In this document: positions 15,410 through 25,200 of the stretch, piece after piece
Position numbering within the stretch: the first letter of the stretch is position 1
How the letters are laid out: every line of letters starts with the position of its first letter
From: Streptomyces barringtoniae
GTDB taxonomy: Bacteria > Actinomycetota > Actinomycetes > Streptomycetales > Streptomycetaceae
Direction of reading: 5' to 3'
Assembly: GCF_020819595.1 (NCBI RefSeq)
Contig: NZ_JAJHNP010000004.1
Coordinates: forward strand, 124,001 to 188,000
Length of the DNA stretch: 64,000 nucleotides
Program-made: the position numbers and the translations under genes
The notes under the pieces: generated by a model
Databases searched by the model: none
The model's input: only the letters and a program-made list of their open reading frames with translations
Told to the model about the DNA's origin: nothing

Positions 15410-16807
15410 CTACAGGACCAGCGACAGCAGCAGGACCAGACCGCCGGCGACCACCGAGAGGATCGTCTCCATGATCGACCAGGTCTTGACGGTCTGCCCG
15501 ACGCTCAGCCCGAAGTACTCCTTCACCAGCCAGAAGCCGGCGTCGTTGACGAAGCTGAAGAAGAGCGAGCCGGCGCCGATGGCCAGGACGAGCAGGGCGG
15601 TGTGGGTGGTCGACGTGCCGGCCGCGAGCGGCGCGATCAGACCGGCCGCCGAGACCGTCGCCACCGTCGCCGAGCCCGTCGCGAGCCGGATCACCACCGC
15701 GATCAGCCAGGCCAGCAGCACCGCCGGGATCGACCAGTTCTTGGAGACGTCCAGGATCATCTGGCCGACACCGGAGTCGATCAGGGTCTGCTTGAAGCCG
15801 CCGCCCGCGCCGACGATCAGCAGGATGCCGGCGATGGGCATCAGGCCCTTCTCGACGGTCTGCTGCAGCCGCTCCTTGCTGAACCCGGCGGGCCGGCCCA
15901 GCGTGAAGAAGCCGACGAGCACGGCGGCGAGCAGCGCGATCATCGGGGTGCCGATGATGTCGAAGACGCGCTGGGTGGTGGTGGTCGCGTCGTCGACGAC
16001 GATGTCCACCAGCGCCTTGGCCAGCATCAGCACCACCGGCAGCAGCACGGTCGCCAGGGTCACGCCGAACCCGGGGCGGCGCTCCAGCTCCTGCGACGGG
16101 CGCTGGGGGAGCATCCGCTCGGGTGCCGGGACGTCGACCCAGCGGGCCGCGACCTTCGAGAACAGCGGACCACCGACGATCACGGTCGGTATCGCGACGA
16201 GGATGCCGAGCGCGAGGGTCACACCCAGGTTGGCGTGGAGTGCGTCGATCGCGACCAGCGGGCCGGGGTGCGGTGGGATCAGGCCGTGCATCACGGACAG
16301 ACCGGCGAGCGCCGGGATGCCGATGCGCATCAGGGAGTAGTTGCCGCGCTTGGCGACCATCAGTACGACCGGGATCAGCAGCACGATGCCGACCTCGAAG
16401 AACAGCGGCAGACCGATCACGGAGGCGATGAGCACCATCGCCCAGGGCATCGCGCGCCCGCCGGCCTTGGCGAGGATGGTGTCGACGATCTGGTCGGCGC
16501 CACCCGAGTCGGCGAGGAGCTTGCCCAGGATCGCCCCGAGCGCGATCAGGACGCCCACGCCGGCCACGGTGGTGCCGAGCCCGGTGGTGAAGCTGGTGAT
16601 GGCCTTGTCGAGCGGCGCTCCGGCGACCGCGCCCAGCGCCAGTGACCCGATGGTCAGCGCCAGGAAGGCATGGAGCTTGAACTTGGTGATGAGCAGGACG
16701 ATCACGGCCATGCCCACCAGGACGGCGATGCCCAGCTGGGCGTGTCCGGCGGAGGTGATCGGCGGAGGTGCGTCCGCTGCCAGCATCTCGACGCTGAGTC
16801 TGGTCAC
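15410..16807 (-). CDS. gntP: GntP family gluconate:proton symporter
   Basis: 465 residues with 12 or so membrane segments. GntP-family signatures include LLADSGGADQIVDT, GLIPPHPGPLVAIDAL and the late FVNDAGFWLVKEYFGLS and KTWSIMETILS. It should import gluconate (or idonate/ketogluconate) with protons. It lies between gntK (38 bp upstream) and the SDR gene (13 bp downstream) in the same operon. Full length for the family. Confidence 0.93.
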   Translation of the reverse strand: MTRLSVEMLAADAPPPITSAGHAQLGIAVLVGMAVIVLLITKFKLHAFLALTIGSLALGAVAGAPLDKAITSFTTGLGTTVAGVGVLIALGAILGKLLADSGGADQIVDTILAKAGGRAMPWAMVLIASVIGLPLFFEVGIVLLIPVVLMVAKRGNYSLMRIGIPALAGLSVMHGLIPPHPGPLVAIDALHANLGVTLALGILVAIPTVIVGGPLFSKVAARWVDVPAPERMLPQRPSQELERRPGFGVTLATVLLPVVLMLAKALVDIVVDDATTTTQRVFDIIGTPMIALLAAVLVGFFTLGRPAGFSKERLQQTVEKGLMPIAGILLIVGAGGGFKQTLIDSGVGQMILDVSKNWSIPAVLLAWLIAVVIRLATGSATVATVSAAGLIAPLAAGTSTTHTALLVLAIGAGSLFFSFVNDAGFWLVKEYFGLSVGQTVKTWSIMETILSVVAGGLVLLLSLVL

Positions 16808-16845
16808 GGGGGTTCCCTTGCGTTACGGGGGGACGGGGGTGAGTG

Positions 16846-17364
16846 CTACGCGGTGGTGTCGGGAAGCGCCTCGAGTGCTTTCACTGCGCGCTCGGTGATC
16901 TCCTCGGGGCTGCCGGTGACGTCCACGGCGACTCCCGTCTCGTCCGGCTCCAGGGGCTGCAGCGTGGCGAACTGGGAGTCCAGCAGCGCGGTCGGCATGA
17001 AGTGCCCCTGCCGCTGCGTCATCCGGTCCTCGATCAGCTTCCGGTCGCCGGTGAGGTGCACGAACACCACACCGGGAGCGGCGGCCCTGAGCCGGTCGCG
17101 GTACGCCCGCTTCAGCGCCGAGCTGCTGACCACCCCGCCCAGTCCGGCCCGCCCGTGCGCCCAGTGACCGATGGCGTCCAGCCAGGGCCACCGGTCGTCG
17201 TCCTCGAGCGGGATCCCGGCCGACATCTTGTCGATGTTGGCCTGCGGGTGGAAGTCGTCGCCCTCGGCGTACGGGACGCCCAGCCGCGCGGCGAGCAAGG
17301 GACCGATCGTGGTCTTGCCCGTCCCCGCGACGCCCATCACGACGACGACCTGGGGGGTTCGCAT
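16846..17364 (-). CDS. gntK: Gluconokinase
   Basis: 172 residues, the normal size for the GntK family. VVVMGVAGTGKTT is the Walker A motif; YAEGDDFHPQANIDKM and the later VHLTGDRKLIEDRM and QGHFMPTALLDSQ are characteristic of gluconokinase. It phosphorylates gluconate to 6-phosphogluconate, feeding the pentose phosphate pathway. The ATG at 17364 is chosen; an open frame runs into the divergent gntR promoter. First gene of the gntK-gntP-idnO-idnD operon and divergent from gntR. Confidence 0.93.
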   Translation of the reverse strand: MRTPQVVVVMGVAGTGKTTIGPLLAARLGVPYAEGDDFHPQANIDKMSAGIPLEDDDRWPWLDAIGHWAHGRAGLGGVVSSSALKRAYRDRLRAAAPGVVFVHLTGDRKLIEDRMTQRQGHFMPTALLDSQFATLQPLEPDETGVAVDVTGSPEEITERAVKALEALPDTTA

Positions 17365-17445
17365 CACTGCCTCGCTGTCTTCCTCGACATCCGACGCCAC
17401 GGCGGCGTCGCCACACTGAAACCCATTAGGTACGACGAATTCAAG

Positions 17446-17468
17446 AGTCTGTGACATATAAGTCTGAC
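17446..17468. promoter_or_regulatory. Candidate GntR operator between gntK and gntR
   Basis: AGTCTGTGAC (17446-17455) and AGTCTGAC (17461-17468) are two copies of one half-site separated by ATATA, in the 140-bp divergent region. On the minus strand the same stretch contains TTATAT, a plausible -10 for gntK. The AGTCTGAC half-site resembles FadR/GntR-type sites. Confidence 0.5.
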
Positions 17469-17492
17469 TTTTTCCGTCGGTGATCCACGCCG

Positions 17493-17498
17493 TACGCT
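17493..17498 (+). promoter_or_regulatory. Leaderless -10 box of gntR
   Basis: TACGCT lies 6 nt before the gntR ATG and no ribosome binding sequence precedes that ATG, so transcription probably starts at the A of ATG. Confidence 0.6.
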
Positions 17499-17504
17499 GA
17501 GTGC

Positions 17505-18206
17505 ATGACCACACCGGGCCGGGGGCTGCACGGCCATGTACTGGACACCCTCGGCCCCGCGATCACGGCGGGCGAGTACCCGCCCGGCAGCGTGCTGCGC
17601 ACCGACGAACTGGCACAGCACTTCGAGGTGTCACGCTCCGTGATGCGCGAGGCGGTCCGCGTGCTGGAGTCCATGCACCTGGTCGAGTCCCGCCGCCGCG
17701 TGGGCGTCACCGTCCGCCCCAAGGCGGAGTGGAACGTCTACGACCCGCAGGTCATCCGCTGGCGCCTCGCGGGGGCCGACCGCCCGCACCAGCTGCGCTC
17801 ACTGACCGTGCTGCGCTCCGCGGTCGAACCGGTCGCGGCCGGCCTCGCCGCCAGGCACGCCACGGCGGAGCAGTGCGCCGAACTCACCCAGTGCGCGCTC
17901 GGCATGGTGGCCAACTCACGCGGCCACAAGCTGGAGGAGTACCTGGTCCACGACATCGCCTTCCACCGGGTCATCCTGAACGCCTCCGGCAACGAGATGT
18001 TCGCCCGGCTCGGCGACGTCGTCGCGGAGGTCCTGGCCGGCCGCACCCATCACGAGGTCATGTTCGAGGACCCCGACCCCGCCGCCGTCACCCTGCACGT
18101 CCAGGTGGCGGAGGCGGTCCGCGAGGGCGACGCGACCCGCGCCGAGGAGCTGACCAGGGAGATCACCGTGGGCGCCCTGCAGGAACTGGACATCCTGGCG
18201 CCCTAG
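17505..18206 (+). CDS. gntR: FadR/GntR family regulator of the gluconate operon
   Basis: 233 residues. An N-terminal winged helix (EYPPGSVLRTDELAQHFEVS and SVMREAVRVLESMHLVESRR) is followed by an all-helical FCD ligand domain with the metal-binding residues D-x3-H in VHDIAFHRVIL and later histidines. FCD regulators usually sense sugar acids. Position, divergent from gntK with an operator-like repeat between them, makes repression of gntK-gntP-idnO-idnD by this protein, relieved by gluconate or 6-phosphogluconate, the simplest model. The transcript looks leaderless. Confidence 0.92.
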   Translation: MTTPGRGLHGHVLDTLGPAITAGEYPPGSVLRTDELAQHFEVSRSVMREAVRVLESMHLVESRRRVGVTVRPKAEWNVYDPQVIRWRLAGADRPHQLRSLTVLRSAVEPVAAGLAARHATAEQCAELTQCALGMVANSRGHKLEEYLVHDIAFHRVILNASGNEMFARLGDVVAEVLAGRTHHEVMFEDPDPAAVTLHVQVAEAVREGDATRAEELTREITVGALQELDILAP

Positions 18207-18212
18207 CAGGCG

Positions 18213-18587
18213 CTAGTCCAGGAAGTCCCCGTCCACGTACGCCCAGGCCCCGCCGACCCGCGCGAACCGGCTGCGCTCGTGCAGCGAGCCGCCCCGGTAG
18301 GAGGCGCGGAAGGTCACCGTGCCCGTGCTGTGGAAGGCGGACCCGTCGGTGGTGTCCAGGATCTCCAGCCCCGTCCACTTCATCCGCGGATCGAGGTCCA
18401 GCCGCTCCGGCCGGGTCCGTGGATGCCAGGTGCGCAGCAGATAGCCCGCGTCGCCCGTCACGAACGCGCTGTACCGCGACCGCATGAGCAGCTCGGCGGT
18501 CGGCGCGGCGGCCGGCCCCGCGTGGAACCGGCCGCAGCAGGCGTCGTAGGGCCGGGGGAGTCCGCAGGGGCAGGTGCGCGAGGTCAT
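18213..18587 (-). CDS. YchJ/UPF0225 family protein
   Basis: 124 residues. The N-terminus MTSRTCPCGLPRPYDACCG is a SEC-C-like zinc-binding cysteine cluster, followed by LMRSRYSAFVTGDAGYLLRT, the conserved YchJ core of NTF2-like fold. Function is unknown in all bacteria. The ATG is preceded by CAGAAT at 7 nt (18595-18600) and lacks a ribosome site, so it too may be leaderless. Convergent with gntR, 6 bp apart. Confidence 0.88.
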   Translation of the reverse strand: MTSRTCPCGLPRPYDACCGRFHAGPAAAPTAELLMRSRYSAFVTGDAGYLLRTWHPRTRPERLDLDPRMKWTGLEILDTTDGSAFHSTGTVTFRASYRGGSLHERSRFARVGGAWAYVDGDFLD

Positions 18588-18661
18588 GGCCCACATTCTG
18601 CCTGGCCGAGGGGAGGCGCCCGCTGGTGCCGGGGTGCAAAGTAGAAGCGCTGGAATTGTGT

Positions 18662-18700
18662 GCCCCGTAAAGGGCGCGGGGAACTGTGCGACCAGCCAGG
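18662..18700. repeat. Dispersed Streptomyces intergenic element
   Basis: The stretch containing AAAGGGCGCGGGGAACTGTG and then CGACCAGCC matches a short sequence found very often between Streptomyces genes (from memory; usual form GGGGCGCGGGGAACTGCGCG). CCCCG and CGGGG can pair around it. It lies in the 174-bp divergent gap between YchJ and DUF1876. Role unknown. Confidence 0.6.
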
Positions 18701-18761
18701 ACGGCGCCGCACACGACCGACGGCCCGTCGCGGCACAACCCGCGGAGCGAGGTGGCGGACT

Positions 18762-19076
18762 ATGACTCGACCCATGACCAGCCGTGCTCCGGCCGTCAAG
18801 GAGTGGCGGCTGAACCTGTACCTGTCCGAGCACGACCCGGACACCACCGCCCGGATCATCCTGGACACCGGCGACAACGTCCTGGAGAGTCATGCGGAGG
18901 CCCGCCGGAACCCGTACGACCCCGACGTACCGGAGATAGGCGACGAACTCGCCGCCGGACGCGCCCTGATCGCCATGGGCCGCAGGCTGCTGCGCGCCGC
19001 GGACGGGGACATCAAGGCGGTGGGGGCCGCCGACACGGAGGAGGACCTGTCACCCCTGTGGCTGGACCGGGAATGA
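18762..19076 (+). CDS. DUF1876 domain protein
   Basis: 104 residues from the ATG at 18762, which follows AGGTGG at 6 bp; a second ATG at 18774 is possible. KEWRLNLYLSEHDPDTTARI and NPYDPDVPEIGDELAAGRAL mark the DUF1876 family, a small dsRBD-like fold restricted to actinomycetes. Function unknown. It ends 6 bp before the convergent polX stop. Confidence 0.88.
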   Translation: MTRPMTSRAPAVKEWRLNLYLSEHDPDTTARIILDTGDNVLESHAEARRNPYDPDVPEIGDELAAGRALIAMGRRLLRAADGDIKAVGAADTEEDLSPLWLDRE

Positions 19077-19082
19077 CGCCCC

Positions 19083-20813
19083 TCACCCGCTCTTGCGGCC
19101 CTTCTGCAGGAACCGCCGCAGCCTCGTCAGCGGCCAGGTGTTGATCACGTCGTCCCGGGTGAGCCAGCCCCGCTGCGCCGTGCCGACGCCGTAGCGCAGC
19201 TGCGCGAGGTGCGGGACGGAGTGGGCGTCGGTGTTCACGGCGAACCGCACGCCGTGCTCCCTGGCGCGCAGGATGTCCTCGTCGCGCAGGTCGAGTCGGT
19301 CCGGCTGGGCGTTGACCTCCAGCGCGGTGCCGGTGCGCGCGCAGGCCGCGAACACCTCGTCCCAGTCGGCGTCGACGCCCGCCCGCTTGCCGATCAGCCG
19401 GGTCGTCGGGTGCCCGATGACGTTGACGTACGGGTTCTCGCAGGCCCGCACCAGCCGCCGGGTCATCGCCTTGCGGTCCAGGTCGAAGTGCGAGTGCAGC
19501 GAGGCCACGCACAGGTCGAAACCGGCCAGGAACTCCTCGGGCCAGTCCACCCCGCCGTCCGGGTCGATGTTGAGCTCCGTGCCGTGCAGCAGCCGCATCC
19601 TGCGGTGGGCGCCGTCCAGCTCCCGCACCCGCTCCCGCTGGGCGAGGATCTTCTCGTCGGTCATGCGCTGCATGTACAGGTTGGGCGCGTGGTCCGTGAC
19701 CGCGTAGTACGCGTAGCCGCACTCGGCGGCCGCCGCCACCATCTCCTCCAGCGGGGCCAGCCCGTCCGTGAGGTCGGTGTGGGTGTGCAGGTCACCGCGG
19801 ATGTCCTTCTCGGTCACCACCTCGGGCAGCTCGCCGTTCAGGGCCGCCTCGACCTCCCCGCGGTCCTCCCGCAGCGTCGGCTCGATCCACGGCAGCCCGA
19901 GCCGGGCGTAGACCTCCTCCTCGGTGCGCGAGGCCAGCGACTTCCCGCTCTCGGCGTCGAACAGGCCGTACTCGGACAGCTTCAGCCCCTGGTGCACGGC
20001 GATGGTGCGGGTGCGGATGTTGTGCGCCTTCGAACCGGTGAAGTACTGCATCGCGGCACCCCACGACTCCGGCGGCACCACCCTGAGGTCCACCTGGAGC
20101 CCCTTGGCCGTGCGGATCGACGTCTTCTTCGAGCCCCGCGCGATGACCTCCGCGGTGGCCGGCAGCTCGCACAGCGCCGCCATGAACGGCTCCGACTTCT
20201 TCGCCGCGACCAGGACGTCCAGATCCCCGACGGTCTCCCGCATCCGGCGCAGGGAGCCGGCGTACGCGCAGCGCCCGCACCCGGTCACCGCGGACAACTG
20301 CGCGACGATCTCCTCGGCGGTGTCCAGGGCCAGCGACAGCGGCACCCGGGCGCCCGCCCGCTGGAGCAGCTCGATGCCGTGCCGGATGTTGTCCTGCGTC
20401 TTCTCGCCGAAGCCCTTCAGATCGGCCAGCGCGTCCGCCTCGATCGCCGCGGCCAGCTCGCTGACCGAGGAGATGTGCAGGTCCTCGTACAGCCGCAGCG
20501 CCTTCTTCGGGCCCAGGGTGGGGATCGTGATCAGCTCGCGCACCCCCGCGGGGATCTTCGCCCGGCGCTCCTCGACCACCGCCATCGTGCCCGTGCGCAG
20601 GTACTCGGCCACCTTGTCGGCGATCGACTTCCCCACGTTCGGGATCTCCTTCAGCCCGTCCTCGTCGAGCTTGGAGATGTCGGCCGGATACCCGCCGATG
20701 GCACGCGCCGCCTTCTCGTAGGCGCGCGCCTTGAAGGCGTCGCCTCCCGTGATCGCGATGAGGTCCGCGTACTCCCGCAGGAGCGCCTCGACCTCGTCAT
20801 TGGGCCGGGCCAC
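19083..20813 (-). CDS. polX: DNA polymerase X family protein with PHP domain
   Basis: 576 residues, the full bacterial PolX length. Order: helix-hairpin-helix region (IPNVGKSIADKVAEYL, PTLGPKKALRLYEDL, LKGFGEKTQDNI), polymerase palm with GSLRRMRETVGDLDVLVA (Asp pair for metal), then a C-terminal PHP exonuclease domain beginning GDLHTHTDLTDG with AVTDHAPN, HGTELNIDPDG, ASLHSHF, NTDAHS. Expected roles are gap filling and 3'-5' end processing in base-excision or break repair. GTG start. The M1 peptidase gene ends 9 bp upstream on the same strand, but no functional link is evident. Confidence 0.94.
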   Translation of the reverse strand: MARPNDEVEALLREYADLIAITGGDAFKARAYEKAARAIGGYPADISKLDEDGLKEIPNVGKSIADKVAEYLRTGTMAVVEERRAKIPAGVRELITIPTLGPKKALRLYEDLHISSVSELAAAIEADALADLKGFGEKTQDNIRHGIELLQRAGARVPLSLALDTAEEIVAQLSAVTGCGRCAYAGSLRRMRETVGDLDVLVAAKKSEPFMAALCELPATAEVIARGSKKTSIRTAKGLQVDLRVVPPESWGAAMQYFTGSKAHNIRTRTIAVHQGLKLSEYGLFDAESGKSLASRTEEEVYARLGLPWIEPTLREDRGEVEAALNGELPEVVTEKDIRGDLHTHTDLTDGLAPLEEMVAAAAECGYAYYAVTDHAPNLYMQRMTDEKILAQRERVRELDGAHRRMRLLHGTELNIDPDGGVDWPEEFLAGFDLCVASLHSHFDLDRKAMTRRLVRACENPYVNVIGHPTTRLIGKRAGVDADWDEVFAACARTGTALEVNAQPDRLDLRDEDILRAREHGVRFAVNTDAHSVPHLAQLRYGVGTAQRGWLTRDDVINTWPLTRLRRFLQKGRKSG

Positions 20814-20822
20814 CCTTCAAGT

Positions 20823-22244
20823 CTAGGAAACTGTCCCGAGCACCGGCAGCGGCGGCAGCTTCGCCCCGTACACCCACTCCTGGAACAGCCCGGCCGACGG
20901 CTCGACGGCGAAGCGGGCGACGTGCTCGGTGAACGCCTCCGTCGTCACCGACCCGTTCCGGTGCAGCCGCACCCAGCCGCGCAGCATGCGGAAGAACGCG
21001 TCGTCGCCCAGCGCGCAGCGCACCGCGTGCAGGGTCAGGCCACCCCGCTCGTAGAGCCGGTCGTCGAACATCGCCTTGCGGCCCGGGTCGGCCAGACTGA
21101 GGTCCTGCGGCAGCGTGGCCAGCAACCGGTGTGCGACGGCGGCCAGTTGCTGGGCGCTGCGGCCGCCGGAGCGCTCGGACCACAGCCATTCGGCGTACTT
21201 GGCGAACCCCTCGTTCAGCCAGATGTGCCGCCAGTCGGCGATGGACACGCAGTTGCCGAACCACTGGTGCGCCAGCTCGTGCGCCACCAGCCGCTCCGAA
21301 CCCCGCACGCCGTCCACGTGGTTGGAGCCGAACAGCGACAACCCCTGTGCCTCGACCGGCACATCGAGCTCCTCCTCGGTCACCGCGACCGCGTAACCGT
21401 CGAACGGGTACGGCCCGAACAGCTCCTGGAACAGCTCCATCATCGCCGGCTGCCGCGCGAAGTCCCGCGAGAACTCGGGCAGCAGCCGCGCCGGGATGTG
21501 CCCGTGCTGCGGCACGCCACCAGGGCCCGGGTCGCCCAGCAGCACCGTCTGGAACCGGCCGATCGCCAGGCCGACCAGATAGCTGGACGTGGGCGCGGCC
21601 TGCTCGTACACCCAGGTCGTGGTGGAGGCCTTCGTCGTACGGGTCAGCAGGCGCCCGCCCGTGACCACCGCGTACGCGGACGGAACGGTGACCGAGATCT
21701 GGTAGGACGCCTTGTCGGCGGGCCGGTCGTTGCACGGGTACCAGGACGGCGCCCCGACCGGCTGGCTCGCCACCAGCGCCCCGTCCGCCAGCTCCTCCCA
21801 GCCGAGCCCGCCCCACGGGCTGGCCACCGGCCTGGGGTTGCCGGACCAGTGGACCTCCACGGTGAACGCGGCGCCGGCCCGGACGGGCTTGGCCGGGCGG
21901 ATCCGCAGCCGTCCGCCGCGATGCGTGAAGTGCGGCTGCCGGCCGTCCACCCGCACCCGGCCGATCCTGAAGTCGGCCAGGTTGAGCTGGAACTCCGTGA
22001 GCGGCGCACGGCCCGCTATGGCGTTGATCCGGGCCGTGCCGGACAGCCGGTTCGGGCCGGGGCGGTAGTCCAGCGCGAGTTCGTAGCGGTGCACCCGGTA
22101 ACGGGAGTCACCGTTGTCCGGGAAGTACGGGTCCTGGCCGACCGACTGCTGAACTGCCACTGCTGTGTCCGCTCCCTGCGCTGTGCCACCCCTGGGGGCC
22201 GGTGCGCCCACCGGCCCCGCGCGGCCCGCGCTCAGGGACGCCAT
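20823..22244 (-). CDS. M1 family zinc aminopeptidase
   Basis: 473 residues from the ATG at 22244; a start near residue 29 (VAVQQSVG) is possible since the first 28 residues are low-complexity. The zinc site is intact: VAHELAHQWFGN and WLNEGFAKYAEW (HExxH-x18-E). VTEEELDVPVEAQGLSLFG is an altered GAMEN-like exopeptidase segment. The family is the short, PepN-related M1 group of actinobacteria. Its start lies 13 bp inside the end of the Pls/PosA-like synthetase gene, so the two are co-translated; the peptidase may process or degrade the peptide product, but this is inference from overlap only. Confidence 0.9.
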   Translation of the reverse strand: MASLSAGRAGPVGAPAPRGGTAQGADTAVAVQQSVGQDPYFPDNGDSRYRVHRYELALDYRPGPNRLSGTARINAIAGRAPLTEFQLNLADFRIGRVRVDGRQPHFTHRGGRLRIRPAKPVRAGAAFTVEVHWSGNPRPVASPWGGLGWEELADGALVASQPVGAPSWYPCNDRPADKASYQISVTVPSAYAVVTGGRLLTRTTKASTTTWVYEQAAPTSSYLVGLAIGRFQTVLLGDPGPGGVPQHGHIPARLLPEFSRDFARQPAMMELFQELFGPYPFDGYAVAVTEEELDVPVEAQGLSLFGSNHVDGVRGSERLVAHELAHQWFGNCVSIADWRHIWLNEGFAKYAEWLWSERSGGRSAQQLAAVAHRLLATLPQDLSLADPGRKAMFDDRLYERGGLTLHAVRCALGDDAFFRMLRGWVRLHRNGSVTTEAFTEHVARFAVEPSAGLFQEWVYGAKLPPLPVLGTVS

Positions 22245-25200
22245 GCCTCGATCGGGTTGCCGAGCCAGCGGGTGTCGTCCGGGACGGACTCCGCGGCCAT
22301 GACGAGCGACGCGGGCCCCAGGGTCGTACGGGCCCCGACCGTGCTGCCGGGCAGCACGATCCCGCCAGGGCCCAGCGTGGCGCCCTCACGGAGGACCACA
22401 GTATCCGTCCGCAAGATCCGGTCGTGGAAGAGGTGTGTCTGCAGCACACAGCCACGATTGACGGTCGCCGCGTCCTGAACGGTCACCAGGTCCGTCTCCG
22501 GCAGCCAGTAGCTCTCCACCCACACGCCCCTGCCGATACGCGCGCCGAGCCCGCGCAGCCACGCCGTCAGCACCGGCGTCCCCGGCACGGCCCCGGCCAG
22601 CCACGGCACCGCCAGCACCTCGACGAACGTGTCCGCCAGCTCGCCCCGCCACACGAACGAACTCCACAGCGGATGCTCCCCGGCCCGGTGCCGCCCCACG
22701 AGCAGCCACTTCGCGAGGACCGAGACGACCGCCGCGACCACACCGGCCCCCAGCAACACCGCGCCCGACAGGGCCCACGCCCACGGCCCGAGCGCACACA
22801 GCACCGCCACCGTCCCCGCGGCCAGCGCCGCCGAGCACAGCACCGGCACGATCCGGAACAGCTCCACGAGACCGCGCGCCCACAGCAGCCCCGCCGGCGG
22901 CTCGTACGTACGGCTCTGATCCCCGCCCGCCGCACTGCGCGGCAGCTTCACCGGCGGCAGCCCCAGATACGAGGTGCCCTTCTTCGCCTTCTTCGGCGTC
23001 GCCGACAGCACGCCGACGAGACCGCCGTCCGGCACGCTCCGGCCCGGCCCGGTCATCCCGGAGTTGCCGAGGAAGGCCCGCCGCCCGATCTCCGCGCGCC
23101 CGATCCGCATCCAGCCGCCGCCCAGCTCGTACGGCGCCGTCAGCGTGTCGTCCGCCAGGAACGCCCCGTCGCCGACCGTGGTCAGGCTCGGCAGCGCCAG
23201 CACGGTCGACACCTCGGCGCGGCGCCCGATCCGCATGCCGAGCAGCCGCAGCCACACCGGCGTGATCAGTCCCGCGTACAGGGGGAACAGGGTCTCGCGG
23301 GACCGGTCCATCAGCTGCGTCACGGTCCACGCCTGCCAGCCGACCCGGCTGTGCGTCGGATGCGTGCCCTCGCGCAGCCCCACACCGAGCATGCGCACGG
23401 CGACCAGGATCAGCAGCGCGTACGCCAGCCCGTAGGCGAGCGTGGCCGGGACCAGCCCGAGCGCGGCTGCGCGCAGCGCCCGGGGCAGTGAGCCCCCGGG
23501 CGCCACGAAGAGCCGGGCGACCAGCAGCGCGGCCAGGCCCGCGAGCAGCGGCAGGGCACCGAGCCCGATGCCCGCCACGCCGTACATCACCCGCCAGTAC
23601 GTGCCCCGCTGCGGCCGCTCCTTGGGCCAGGTGCGCTTGGCCTTGCCGAGCTTGACCGCGGGCGCGCCCGCCCAGCGCTGGCCGGTCGAGACCTGCCCGC
23701 CGACCGCCGAGCCGGGGGCCACCTCGGCCCGCTTGCCGACGCGGGCGCCCGGGAAGAGCATGCTGCGGGTGCCGACGGTGGCGTGCGCGCCGACCTTGAC
23801 CGGCCCGATCTCCAGACGGTCGCCGTCCAGCCAGTGTCCGGACAGGTCGACCTCGGACTCCACGGCCGCGCCCCGGCCCAGCTTGAGCATGCCGGTGACC
23901 GGCGGCAGCGAGTGCAGGTCCACCTCGGGCCCGACCTTCGCGCCCAGCGCACGGGCGTAGCGCTCCAGCCAGGACCCGGTCAGCGAGGTGGCCCCGCTGA
24001 ACTCGGCCAGCCGCTCGGCCGTCCACAGCCGCAGATGCACGCTTCCGCCGCGCGGGTACCGGCCCGGCCCGACGCCCCGCAGCAGCAGCCGCGCCCCGCC
24101 CGCCGCGAGCGCGATCCGGCCGGGCGGGGTGAAGAACAGCAGCGCACCGGCCGCGAGCAGCCACCAGGGGGCGGTCGGCAGCCAGGAGTAGCCGGGCAGC
24201 AGGTTCCCGACGGCGGCCAGGACCACCGTCCAGCGCAGCCCGAGCAGGGTGAACAGCGGGAGCAGCAGCAGGAGCTGCACGGCCTGGGCGCGGACCGGAA
24301 CCGGCGCGATGGTGCGGGCCCCGCCGTCGTCCTGCGCCGAGGCCTCCAGCCGCCGGGCCAGCTTGCGCAGGACGGGCTGCTGGTAGATGTCGAGGACGGC
24401 CGCGCTCGGGTAGCGGGTGCGCAGCCGGGTGGTGAGCTGGGCGGCGGCCAGCGAGCCGCCGCCGATCGCGAAGAAGTCGTCGTGGGCGCCGGTCACCGGG
24501 ATGCCCAGGACCTCCGCCCACTGCTCGGCGAGCCAGGCCTCGGTGCCGTAGAGCTGCTCCTTCGCCGGTGCCTGGAGGCCTTCCAGGGGCCAGGGCAGGG
24601 CGTTTCGGTCCACCTTCCCGGAGGTCCGGGTCGGCAGCTCGGCGACGGGCGCGAGCAGCGGCACCAGCGCGGAGGGCAGCTCGGCGCGCAGCTTCTCGAC
24701 GGCGGCCGCATGGTCCCAGCCGTCCTGGGTGACCACGTAACCGACGAGGAGCTGGTTGCCGCCGCGGGCGGTGCGCACGGCGGCCGCGGCTCCGGCGACC
24801 CCGGGCAGGGCCTGCAGCGCGGCATCCACCTCACCGAGCTCGATCCGCCGCCCGCCCAGCTTGATCTGCTCGTCGGCCCGGCCCAGGAAGATCAGCCCCT
24901 CGGGCTCGGCCCGGACCAGGTCCCCGCTGCGATAGGCCCGCTCCCAGCCCAACGAGTGCAGCGGCGCGTACTTCTCGGCGTCCTTCTCGGGATCGAGATA
25001 CCGCGCGAGCCCGACGCCGCCGATCACGAGCTGCCCGCTCGCGCCCATGGGCACCGGCTCACCGGCCTCGTCGACGACGGCGAGCTCCCAGCCGTCGAGG
25101 GGCAGCCCGATCCTGATGGGCTCGGCACCGGTCAGCAGCGCCGCACAGGCCACGACGGTCGCCTCGGTCGGACCGTAGGTGTTCCACACCTCGCGCCCCT

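Noticed and set aside
19209..22478. 1089-codon plus-strand open frame opposite polX and the M1 peptidase
   Set aside because: It is the complement of well-supported genes; its protein is low-complexity Arg/Gly/Val/His with no motif. GC-rich third positions create such antisense frames.
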